A DNA stretch of 64,000 nucleotides from Taeniopygia guttata (taxonomy: Eukaryota > Chordata > Aves > Passeriformes > Estrildidae): the NCBI RefSeq assembly GCF_048771995.1, contig NC_133034.1, positions 4,847,001-4,911,000 on the forward strand, given 5' to 3'. The first letter of the stretch is position 1; each line of letters begins with the position of its first letter. Shown here in pieces: positions 13,601 through 40,800 of the stretch. Both the position numbers and the translations under genes were made by a program. The notes below the pieces were generated by a model that was given only the letters and a program-made list of their open reading frames with translations, searched no databases and was not told where the DNA came from.

Positions 13601-13690
13601 CGGGACCAGCCTTAAAGCTGCCTGGCAAGCGGCTAAGAAAAAAAAATAATTTTTTTTCTTCCTTTGAAAAACGTGAATCAGTCACTGACA
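10620..13690. other. No proven gene; (ATT)n tract and one long minus-strand frame
   Basis: An ATT microsatellite lies at about 11317-11339. A 163-codon minus-strand frame at 12292-12783 contains two hydrophobic stretches but matches nothing I recognise. The rest shows no coding signal. The right end leads into the CpG island. Confidence 0.45.
11317..11339. repeat. (ATT)n microsatellite
   Basis: After a run of T there are about six consecutive ATT units. It is a simple-sequence tract with no coding role. Confidence 0.85.
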
Positions 13691-14106
13691 TTACAGCACG
13701 TGAAGGAAAACCCAACCCCGCGGCTGCAGCGCTGAGAACGAGGCCATGAGGGAGCTCCCGTCCCCTCGCCTGTCCTCCTCCCGCTCCGCCGCCTCCCCCG
13801 GGGGTCCGGCGTGCCCGGGGGCGGGGAGAGGACAGCCCCTCACCCTCACGGGCAGGAGAACAGCTGAGGGCGGGCCTCCTGGCGTCACCCGGGGGGCTCC
13901 CGGGCACAGTCCCGTAAGGGCTGGCGAGAGGAAAGCCCCGTGAGGCTGGGCTGGCAGCACAAAGCGACTGTCCCGCCGCCTCCTCCCCGTCACCGCGGGG
14001 CCGCTGGGCCGGGCAGCGCCCGCCCCCCGCGCCTCAGGACTCCCCGCCCCAGCCACCCCCGCGCCGCCGCCCCGCCCTGCGGCTCCGCCCCGCCGCTGCG
14101 CGCGCG

Positions 14107-14126
14107 GCATCCTGGGTATTGCAGTC
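14107..14126 (-). promoter_or_regulatory. ZNF143/SBS-like site
   Basis: Read on the minus strand this is 'gactgcaatacccaggatgc', close to the SBS consensus ACTACAATTCCCAGCATGC bound by ZNF143 (STAF). Its orientation is opposite to the second site 40 bp to the right. Confidence 0.55.
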
Positions 14127-14165
14127 CAGGAACTCAGTCCCGCTGCCGGGTGGCACGGCGTGGAA

Positions 14166-14184
14166 ACTACATCTCCCGGCGTGC
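14166..14184 (+). promoter_or_regulatory. ZNF143/SBS-like site
   Basis: The plus strand reads 'actacatctcccggcgtgc', matching the SBS consensus with a few changes, mostly to G or C. It lies about 135 bp upstream of the putative exon 1 open frame, a typical distance for this factor. Confidence 0.6.
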
Positions 14185-14300
14185 CGCGCGGCGCGGCCTC
14201 CCCCGCCGCCGCGCCGTGTTGTTGCGCCCGGCCCGGCGCTCCCCCCGCCCGGTGTCGCGGGGCAGCGCGGGCGGCGGCGGCTCCGTGCGCCAGGCCCGGC

Positions 14301-14336
14301 ATGGCGCTCCCCACGGCGGCGCTGCGCTGCCTCTAG
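14301..14336 (+). other. Putative upstream open reading frame in STK25 exon 1
   Basis: An ATG in the CpG island opens an 11-codon frame (MALPTAALRCL) whose TAG stop is immediately followed by 'gtgcgg', a possible 5' splice site. If exon 1 ends here, the uORF ends with the exon, about 0.85 kb of genomic DNA before the main ATG. The transcription start is not known, so whether this ATG is in the mRNA is an inference. Confidence 0.35.
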
Positions 14337-15181
14337 GTGCGGCGGCGCCGGGCGGGGCGGCCGTGAGCCACAGAGGGACCCTGAGGGTGCCGGGCGGGGC
14401 GCGCCGGGTAGCCCGTGATGGCGAGGGGAGCGCGGGAGGGGGGAGAGCTCTGAGGTGTGAGGTGGGACGCGGTGTCCGTGACGGGTGTGGGGATAAAGGG
14501 CAGCTGTGGGGCCGCGCCGGGACGGGGGATGCTGGGGTCGGGGGCCCTGCAGTGGGCTGGGGCTCAGCTGTTGCTGGGCTGCAGGGAAGGGCCGCTGAGG
14601 AGAGGCCGGGCTGGTGCAGGGTTGGTATTCCCTGAAGAGGAAGGTGTGTGCTGAGCAGCTGAGCTTTGCCAGTGGCTGTGCCGGGGACAGTGGGAGCGGA
14701 GGAGTGCTCTCAGTGAGGGGATTGCTGAGCAGGACCAGGAGAAAAGGAGTGTCTGAGGATGATGCTGGAGAAGATGCTGGCAGTGGTGGTGAGGCAGAAC
14801 TGTGCGGTTAGCTGTAATGCTGGGGAGCATGCTGAGGTGATGGTAGGGAAAATGGAGCCTGGGACTTGGTCAGTGTGTAGCATTAGAGTGAGGCTCCTTG
14901 ACGCATCTGGAAGGCATTTCTGTAAAGAATTGAGAAATGCAGTGTGCAAGGAGGGCCTAGCATGCTTAGAACGTGTTGGCAGGTTCAAGGAGCACTTCAG
15001 ATCAAGGAGAGAAAAAAGATGCAGGTAACTCTTCAGGGGAATGAGCCAGCTTCCAAGAACCTCACTTGAGAGCTATGTATTCTTGCTTGTCACAGCTGAC
15101 CAGTGGAGAAGTTATCACTTTCCTGCTGTGCTGCAACATCCTAATCCTCCCTGATTTTGCAAAAAAACCCATCCTGCAGGC

Positions 15182-32442
<17,261 letters not shown>

Positions 32443-33296
32443 CACTCCCGTTCCCTGCTGCTCTTGTCAGGGGGGAAGGATTTTTTCCAGCTTCATAAGA
32501 ACTACATCTCTAATCCAGACCACCATCTGTTGGATGTGACATTGTGATGGACCCCAGGACATTTCAGAGCCTTCATGTTAGCCGTGTTTCCATGATAACC
32601 CAGGGTGGGGTTTGCAATGCAAGTACAATTTAGACCTTTTGCAGAACCCGAGATGGGTGGTCTAATTGTTTTTACAATGTAATCAATGCAGTTTTTAATT
32701 GTTTTCCTACAATGGATGTGTCCATTTTGGCTTGGTTTGATTCACAGCTTGTTTCTGGTAAATGCCTGGTTGCTGGAAAAAGGGAGATTCTCTTCCACTG
32801 ATACATGTTTCACAGGCAAGTCTGATGGGTTTAGTCTCCTGCCCTTCCTAAAGAAGTGTTTGTGAGCAGTCTGCTGTGAGTGCAGGGATGTTGGGAAGCT
32901 CTCCAGGCATTTAGGGCCTCTGGGAGAGTCAGAGCAGCTCTCCAGTTGTTCTGGAGGATCACTTCAAGCCCTTCACACACAAGTAACAACACTTTCCAGT
33001 GCTGCAGCAGCTGAGCTGATACACGATTGCTCTTTCCCAGCCTGTCATTTCATAGGAGGATGGGTTTGCTGATTGGTTTTTTTTTTGCTCTGGGACATCA
33101 TTTTGTATAAGGCCTTAGTTCACCTACTTCAGGCAACAGCAGAACTTGCCTTGGGTCCCCAGGGAGCAGAAGGCAAAGTGGGTGTATTTGCTGTGGGAGC
33201 TGGTGGAGTTCCTGTCCTTGGTGCTCCTGGCAGCTGAAGTAGCTGACACAAAAGCTGCCTGACAGCAGGCTGGGCACTGCTGGTCTGAGCTGTGCA

Positions 33297-33314
33297 GGCC
33301 CACAGGGGGCAGAA
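33297..33314 (+). promoter_or_regulatory. CTCF-like motif
   Basis: 'ggcccacagggggcagaa' resembles the CTCF core CCANNAGGGGGC. It lies between the two convergent genes. Such motifs also occur by chance, so occupancy is an inference. Confidence 0.3.
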
Positions 33315-34522
33315 GGGTTAAAAAGGGGAGTGGAGGGAACACAACAGCTGCAGACATCAGCAGGGCTTTGGTTCACAGGGCAGAGGGACACTGCGTAGCA
33401 GTTTTCGATGTAAGAGCCTGTGCTCTATACAAAGACATAAACTGGATGGCTCACAGCAGTGTGATAGGACTGGGGTTTCCCAAAAGCTGCTCTAGGCCTC
33501 CCTCTCCTTCTCAGCCTTCCCTTTGTGGCTCTTTCTTCAGCCTGGGATCCAGACTCATTACAGCCAGGGCTCTGCTCCAGTTGACAAGCTGGGGTGGTGT
33601 TTGGTAGCAGAGAAATGGAAGCATCTACTGCTGTGTTGGCTGCTTAAGGTATCCCAGCAGAGCCATCCCCAGGAGTTTTGCTTTCTGTATCATACTAGTT
33701 TATAAAGCAAATTTTTAATTCAGGTAAGCACATGGATCTTAAATCTACATTTTAAAGATCTAGAAAAGTAGACTTAGGAAAATAACCCCTGATAGCTGGT
33801 TGCTTAGAGAACTGCTCTCTAACTGAAAAGAGATTCCCATGAAGTCAGCAAGAACTCGGTTACCCAGATCTTTCTGTCTGGGTGTTTGTATGTGGATGAT
33901 ATGGCTCACCCCAGAGCCACTGAGAACAAAGGCTGGAGCTGTTCAGCATTTTTTTAATGACAGGCCACTTGGTTAGAAACAAGGCTTGATTTTTGGTACT
34001 TAGATTCAGACCTGCAGATTTTAAGTGCTGGGCTGCAAGTAGCTCAGTGGGATCATATGTTCCCTGATCCTGGTGTATGGTGTTCACTTTACCTTATGCC
34101 TATCCTTTATTTATCCTGGTGGATAAATCCAGGCTCAGCAACACTATGAACTTGTACAGTCGAGAAGAGGTGCTGCTGTGGGCTCTCTGATGCAGAGCAG
34201 TGTTCTGTGTGTCAGAGCTTGCAGTTAGGAAGAACAGAACAAACCCACTTTTCCCTCAGGAGGAGAAGTTAATGTGTAGAGAGGAGGTTTGGAGAGGGGG
34301 AAGGCAGAGGCTGCAGGCCAGCACAAGGGCCCCTGCTGCTTTTAAAGTTGCTGTTCACAGCAGTAGCAAACGGTGTTGATAAGGTACCTGTGTCGTTACT
34401 CGCATGCTCTGCAGTGTAACGAGGAAACTTTTTCAAGGAAACAATCCCCACACCCTTCGCCCAGTATTCAAAGCAACAATGGGTTTAGTTTTCAAAAACA
34501 TTGAAAGGGATCTGCCACTTTC

Positions 34523-34528
34523 AATAAA
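34523..34528 (+). terminator. STK25: Candidate STK25 poly(A) signal AATAAA
   Basis: It is the first canonical hexamer after the STK25 stop codon. A moderately T/G-rich stretch follows within 40 bp ('ggctggtgtaactgtgttatt'). Confidence 0.4.
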
Positions 34529-34849
34529 GTAACAAAACAAATGAGGCTGGTGTAACTGTGTTATTGGGGGAAAAGGATTGGTTCCAACTGTTTTTCTCTG
34601 CATTCTTCTTGGTCTTCCCCCACATCTTCCTCATGCATCTAAAACAGAGACCCCAGAGACAGAGCCAAATGCTGTGTGTGCAAGGAAAACGGCTGCAGGC
34701 ACATCAGTCTTTTCTGCTGGCACTCCAGGAAGCCCACACTGTTGGCAAAGGTACAGCTGTGCACTGGCGCACACTGCACTGCAGGTTTTTGCTGGAGTTT
34801 GTTCATTATCTGCAGGCTGTGGGGGATTTCTGCCTTCCTCTTGGGCCCA

Positions 34850-34900
34850 GGTGGGGCAGGGGGTGCCCAGGGTGGTGGTGGAGTCTCCATCTTTGGGGAT
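34850..34900 (+). repeat. Possible CR1 remnant
   Basis: 'gtgcccagggtggtggtgga', followed by 'gtctccatcttt', resembles the CR1 block 'gcccaggg(a/t)ggtggtggagtc'. The rest is too diverged to be sure. Confidence 0.35.
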
Positions 34901-35627
34901 AATCCACTGCACAGCTGTGGCCCTGCAAAAGCACAGGTTGAACCAGGCAACCCTGAGCCTGTGTGACCCCAGTGACAGAATGAACATTTTGGAGGTGCCA
35001 CTTAAATTGTGTCTAAATTTAATTGTGTTTAAATCCTTCCCCAGGCAGGAACAATGGTGAAGGGCACAGCTGAGGTTGTGACCAATCTGCAGTGCTCCTC
35101 ATCTGTTTTTCCCTTGGAGCCAAGAAGTGGAACTGATTAATGTACTTCTGACTGTGCTTTTGGGAGGAATTTTGCTAAATGCCACATGCTCAGCTCAGCA
35201 GGCTGTTGCCAGGACAGTGGTGATGAGCTGGCCTCACTGCAGCTGGAGGGCAGAAGCACAGGTGAGAATGCAGAGCTGGGTGGGTGCAGCTTGTAATTGG
35301 AGTGGTGCCTTATAAAAATGAAAGTCTGACAGTTACCACGCAGGCACTAACCCTGCCCAGCAGAGGCCCTGGCTCCTGGCATGCCAGCCCTTGTCCAGTG
35401 GCACAGCCCTGGTTCTGTGCCAGGAGCCCACGCCTGCTGCTGCTTCAGCAGAGCTAAAGCTGAGCTGGGGCCAGTGTGAAACACTTCGCTGGTGTAACAG
35501 AAACACTTCTCTGACCCGGGAGGAGAAGGCAGCAGGCACCAGAACAGCTCTGCTCTGTTACACTCAGTGTGTCAGGGTGAAGCAGGGCTGTGTTACCCTG
35601 GATGGAGGTCAAGCACAAAGAGGCAAA

Positions 35628-35932
35628 ACCCAGTGTAGAGGTTGTTCAGCCTGGAGAAGAGAAAGCCCCAGGGTGACAAGGGGGGAATGGCTTCATACTG
35701 GCAGGACAGGCTTAGATGGAATAGTAGGAAGAAATTCTTCCTTTTGAGGGTAGTGAGGCTCAGGTAGCACAGGCTGCTTGGAAAAGCTGTGGTTGCCCCT
35801 TCCCTGGAAGTGTCCAAGGCCAGGTTGGACAGGGCTTGGGAGCAACCTGGTGTAGTGGAAGGTGTCCCTGCCCATGGTGGGGAGGGGAGGGGGTGGAACT
35901 GGATGGTCTTTGAAATAGAATAGAATTCTCAA
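35628..35932 (+). repeat. CR1 LINE 3' part, about 300 bp
   Basis: Plus orientation: 'gttgttcagcctggagaaga', 'gaaattcttcc', 'ctggaagtgtccaaggccag', 'gtggaaggtgtccctgccca', ending near 'gaatagaattctc'. All are hallmark CR1 blocks in the right order. Confidence 0.92.
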
Positions 35933-36879
35933 ACCAAGAAGGGACTTTTGTTGCCTGCTGTCCTTCCAGAGACCCCACCTCAGGCATTTCATCTTCAAGA
36001 GAGATGCTGAGCTGTGGGTTCAGCAGAAGCAACTAAAGGATCATTCACTCACCAGCCCAAAACCTTAAGGGAAGACTCTTGCTCACTGTGGGAGCCCCAC
36101 TTTGGATGGAGAGCACTTGGTACAGGGTGAACTGAGATCCAGGGTCGTGGAAAACTACTGAGTAACTTGAACCTGGGATTGTGGGCCCAGCAATGGGGAT
36201 GGTGAGCTCAGGAATAAGAGGCTGAGAGAGTTTTATACCAAGATGCTATTTACTTTGAACAGTCATATTCAGCCACAGTATAACATGTCCAATCAATCCA
36301 CATGGATACACCTACAACAGGTAATTAAAAAATAATAAATGAAGACGCTAATAAATTAAGTACATTTAACTTAGATGGGAGAATGGTCTTCGTGACAGCG
36401 ATGGCAAAGGCTGGATCTGCAGTCACTCCTCTAGGATGCAAATGCCAAGCAAGAAAATCCCTCTGGACTCCCCCTCCCTTCAGTCCTCATCCCACAAATG
36501 CTTGAGACCATAACTGAACACTCGTGCTGGCCTCTGTCCATCCCATTGTCCCATGGGATCTCCACGTTCCTCCATCCTCACAGCGTGCAACACTTTCCTT
36601 TTGCTTTCACTGCTTCACTGCATTGTTCCTTCCATTAGTACACAAACACTTTTCTATCTAATAGAAACCAAGAGTCCCCACAGCCCATCAAAGCCACGTC
36701 CAACAGCATCTTGTGGCACTTAGCAAATGTCATTCCTTCTGTGGAGGCACCCAAAGGTGACAGCTTTACAAAAGAGAACAAGCTGCAAACATTTCAGATT
36801 TAATACAGAAATTTAATACAGCCAGTGACTTTTACACCTTCATGAGAAACAGAGGATGGATCCCACCCCAAACTGAAAT

Positions 36880-37769
36880 AGAAGATTAGGGATTTTTATT
36901 TCTTTGCATGACAAAAGCACAAGCAACAGTGACTTTCAGAGGTTTGTTCTCCTACAGTGCTTAAATGCCTTGAAAACATCACCCACACCAGAGTGGAGAG
37001 TGTTTGCCATCCCGTGCCTTACTTAACTCCTACTACAAGATAAAGAAACTGGAGCTGTGATACGAGAATAATGATTGAGTTCAGAGGACAAACCATGCAC
37101 CCCCCTGCACCGATCCACAATCCACCAACACCTCGACAGCTCAGCAGAGACTCAGTCTTCCTGCTTGCCTGGAAACTGCTGCCTTGGCAGCTCCTGAGGA
37201 GCAGAGCTGCTCTGGGAGAGCTGCAGTGTCTGTTCAGAATGAGCTGTGTGTGAGCCAGCACATGCTGTGTTCCTGTTTGTCTGAGGCAGCTGTGCCAGCA
37301 GGCTGATGGTTACAGCAGCAGCACGACAGGGTGTGCTGCCAGCCCCACGAGCACCAGGGACAGGGAGCCCTGGCACCACTGCTGCCAGCCAGCTACACCC
37401 CTGGAAGCTGCTGGTTTTCTCCCATGTGTGCTGATTGTCCAGTCAAAATGTAAAACGAAGGTGGTACCTGCCTTCAGGGCAGGTAAAGGTGTCACTGTAC
37501 AGGTACCATGGACAAGAACCCTTCCATGATTTGTGCACCCAGCACTGCTGCTGTTGTTGGGTTCTCTCTAAGTAGGTTCAGCTGGAACAGACTTGACCCT
37601 CTTCCACACCACTGGGAATGGATGTGATCCCTGTCTGCAGCCCCTCACTCCCACTTTCCATACTGGGGGAATGAGCCTCCTGGGTCTTTGCTGTGTCAAC
37701 TCCAGAGCCTCCTGTTCCTGCCTGCTTGTTTTGTTGGTGTTGCCAGCAGAGATCCAGCTCTGCCCCACG
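36880..37769 (-). other. FARP2: Probable FARP2 3' untranslated region
   Basis: It runs from the stop codon to the first canonical AATAAA on the minus strand. No open frame of interest and no repeat is seen. Confidence 0.4.
36895..36900 (-). terminator. FARP2: Candidate FARP2 poly(A) signal
   Basis: The plus strand reads 'tttatt', so AATAAA on the minus strand, about 870 bp beyond the FARP2 stop at 37770. Other AATAAA-like words occur further left near 36330-36360, so the true end could be later. Confidence 0.35.
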
Positions 37770-37857
37770 TCAGTCTGTGTGAGTGTCCTTCTCCTTGGGA
37801 AGCAGCAGGCTCGACCTGGCAGGAGAGCTGGTAGCTCTTTTGATCACCTCCATCCAC
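37770..37857 (-). CDS. FARP2: FARP2 last coding exon with stop
   Basis: After 'cttggcag' the frame completes an arginine codon and reads WMEVIKRATSSPARSSLLLP, KEKDTHTD and TGA. WMEVI closes the last PH2 helix. The short tail is shorter than, and unlike, the human one, as expected for an unstructured C-terminus. Confidence 0.93.
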
Positions 37858-40800
37858 CTGCCAAGAAAAGACATGAGAAATGTTTAATCCTCACTCACAG
37901 GTAATCTTGTCCTTTGTTATGAGCTGTACTTCTTTCCCAAAGCTCTCAAAACAGCCATTTTCTTTTACAAGTCTTCTGGAAAATTAGCTCTTCAAAGGGA
38001 CAGCTTGAGATGTGGCAAATACCCTGCAGAACGTGGTCCTGTCCAAGTAACAAGTCTACAGTGCTCTGAGCTCCAGAGAACTCTCATGAGAGCTCACTGT
38101 GTTCTCTCCTCAGTGTTATCAAGGATGACAAGCTGAAATAATTATTGCTTTTCTTAACAAGAAATTAGGAAATAGGTAAGAGCTTGCTCCTGTGGAAGAA
38201 AGCAAAGCAACAGAGAAAAAGCAAGACAAATCCACTGTGAATTGGACATTTTTGCCCTGAAAACCCTACACGAGCCCAGTGTATTAAAGAGCACAACTTG
38301 TGGCTTGGGTAGCAGATACCTCAGCTGTTCACAAGTATGTGACACTCTCCCAAGGAAGGGGGACATGTGACACCTCAGTAAAACCACATTCCAAAACTAC
38401 CAATACAACCCTGCATGGCAGGACCCAGTGCAAGGGTTCTCAACACAGCAGCAAAGTTTTGTACGTGGTGCATCTCTGTAGAAGCCCCTAAGAGCAATTA
38501 ATTGTAATTATAGAGGATAACAAGAAAATGTAATTACAGAGAAACCAGACAAGTGAAAGGGAGCCCTGCACTTGTTGCTCTCAGCCTTGTGTTGTAACTT
38601 CTGCTCCCAGAGATGGAAGATAAAAACCAAAATACTCTTTACAGAACCTGGAAATCTGACTCCCAAAGAGCTGGAGGAGCTGAGCACCCCACAACCCTTC
38701 CCCTCCCACATTCCTCCCTGGCACCAAGGAAGGCCCAGACTCCTGGCACAAAGCACAGCTCACAGCTCCAGGTGTATCCCCAGCTCTCCCACATACAGAG
38801 GAAGGTTCTGTCAGAGGAGGGATCTCCAAATATCATTGATGGGGAGAAGAAGGGAATGTTGTTCCTGAGAATGCACTGGAAGATCACTCAGACCAGGAGA
38901 AAAGAGGGGATGGAAGGACCAACCACTGAGTTAAGAGCAGGTTATAAACCAAGACAGAGAAAACAGAAAATTACCTCTCAAAGGTGTATTTGCTCTCAGC
39001 CCTGAAGAAATACACGTGGGACTTGAACTGCAGCTTGAAGACATAATCCTTTTGAATCCCATCCGCCTCCACAGGGCAGCTGACCGTGTAGCCAAGCAGG
39101 GGGAGGCTGGCCAGGGGATAATCATCCTGCAAGAGCCCAAGAGCCCAGCCCTGAGTGCCAGGCACCCCTGCCATGCAGCCCGTGTACCACAGGGGAGGGC
39201 TGTGCACTCTTGTTCAGGAGACAACAGGAGAACTCTTCTGCAAGGCCACCAACAGCTTATAATTAAACTTTCCCCCATCTTCTTTCAATTTTTATAGTCA
39301 TTTGCTTCTGCTCCTCTGCCCCTCCTGGGCTCCCTCCTCCTTCTCTGCACCCTTTCTATGGAACTTGAAGCACAGATCTGACAAAAAAAGGTGAAGTAAC
39401 TCTTACAAAAGAAATGTGACCTCGAGGCAAGAAGCCAGAATAACCCAATTACTGGGTTAACACAGTTTATTTGGTTAATAAGATGAAAAGATTGCACTGC
39501 ACCGTGGTTCATTATCAAGCACGTGCTGGATGCACCGTGGGCAGAAAAATCCCTGGGGCCTGTCAGGCTGAGCTGAAGCCCAGTGCAGTGAAGTGGGCAA
39601 AGAAGGCCCAAAGGCTGCTGTGTCCCTCACAGCCCTCAGTCACTGCATGAGGAGACATTTCCCCCTCACCCACAGAAGGTCACCACCATCAGAACTGGAA
39701 ATTTAAGTTCCACAAGAAGTGCCCACAGCCTTTCAGAGACCAGCTTCATTATGATCTACCTCCTCTTCACCTTGTTACTCTCCTTCCAACAGCAGTGATT
39801 TGCCCCTGGAGCTGAAAGCCAAGGATCCCCAGGTCCCCCAACACCCTGACCATCACCCCATCACCTACAACTGCCCACCTGGTGTGTCTTGTAGAAGAAC
39901 AAGCAGAAGTTGGTGAAGACAACCCACAGTTTCTGCCAGCCATTGCTGTTCTTGAACTTCCTCAGCAAATACCCAGAGAGCTGGTTCTGGCACAGAAGGA
40001 AAAGAGGACTGCCATGAAACCACAGGCTGCCATCCTGCTGCAGCCCAACTCTGCTCCTGCGCTTCTCCCTGGTGTCAGGGGCCTCCCAGGAATGGTGACA
40101 GCCACCAGGGCCCCTCCCCTTCAGCCACCCTTTCTGACATGCAGGAAACCCACATGGAACACACTGTGTGAGAAAGGAAATGAAGCAGGAGAGGAAACAG
40201 AAGACTGCAGAGCTGGGAGATAAACAACACGTGGCAGCTACACGAAGCAAAGCCGGCGTGGAAGGGGCTGCAGGGAGGGGAACACCACTGCCTTGGAGTC
40301 AGCCAGCAGGATAGGGAAACCTCTGGCATGGAATGACAGCACAGGAATTTTGTAATTTGAGAAAAAAACAACGTGGATATGGCACATTGTGGCAGATTTA
40401 CAGAGAACCATTCTTTGAGGCATAAACTATAGGCAATCCTGTGTTAACAAGGCAATGGTACATGTCTGCCTCTGAGGATGAGGATCCTCATGTGAGCAGT
40501 TAGGAAGCAGGACATTTTCCTGGGCATCCCATGGCTCCTCCCCACCAGCATAAAATGTGAGAGGCATCTTTACCTGGATCATGCACAAGTAATCAGACAG
40601 GGATAGGCTCTGGTTCCGGTACCAACAAACATGGGTGATTGTGTTGGGCCGTTGGGCCTGGCCCAGCAAATAGCGAGGAGGAAGCTCTGGAGAAACAGCA
40701 AGAGAGCAGAAAACTGAGCAGAGAAAGGGGGAGAGAAAGAGAAAAACAGAATGTTAGGGTGAGAAGAGTGGTGCAAGAAAGGTAGCTGTCAAAGGAAAAT

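Larger units (their letters stand above)
13690..14480. promoter_or_regulatory. CpG island, probable STK25 promoter
   Basis: About 0.8 kb of very GC-rich, CpG-dense sequence interrupts AT-rich surroundings. It contains several GC boxes (clusters of 'ccgcccc'), two ZNF143/SBS-like sites, and no TATA box in the core. It lies about 0.7 kb upstream of the STK25 start codon, which suits a TATA-less housekeeping promoter with a non-coding first exon. Long frames across it on both strands (for example 13940-14635) come from the lack of AT-rich stops. Whether it also fires leftwards is unknown. Confidence 0.8.
32443..34545 (+). other. STK25: Probable STK25 3' untranslated region
   Basis: From the TGA at 32440-32442 the first canonical AATAAA on the plus strand is at 34523-34528, so the 3' UTR may be about 2.1 kb. 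A shorter form using a non-canonical signal cannot be excluded. The stretch has no other gene on this strand. A minus-strand 77-codon frame at 33124-33357 is discussed as a finding. Confidence 0.4.
34545..36880. other. Intergenic gap between convergent genes
   Basis: The space between the candidate poly(A) sites of STK25 and FARP2 contains a clear CR1 copy at 35628-35932 and a possible CR1 remnant at 34850-34900. There are no exons I can support. Open frames at 34558-35060 on both strands have no recognisable content. Confidence 0.4.

Noticed and set aside
1-13690. Expected BOK gene on the minus strand, as in the human gene order
   Set aside because: I looked for the BH1-BH3 motifs and the C-terminal hydrophobic segment on the minus strand and found none. 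BOK may lie further left or the order may differ.
13691-14635. Long frames of more than 200 codons on both strands in the CpG island
   Set aside because: They reflect scarcity of AT-rich stop codons. The peptides are low-complexity Arg/Pro/Gly/Ala with no family match.
34030-34060. tRNA A-box-like word 'tagctcagtggg'
   Set aside because: There is no B box at the right distance and no cloverleaf can be drawn around it.
36180-36850. Possible second LTR-like element, with a TATA-like word on the minus strand and several AATAAA-like words
   Set aside because: I found no convincing TG...CA ends or flanking target duplication. It may simply be the distal 3' end of FARP2 transcripts.
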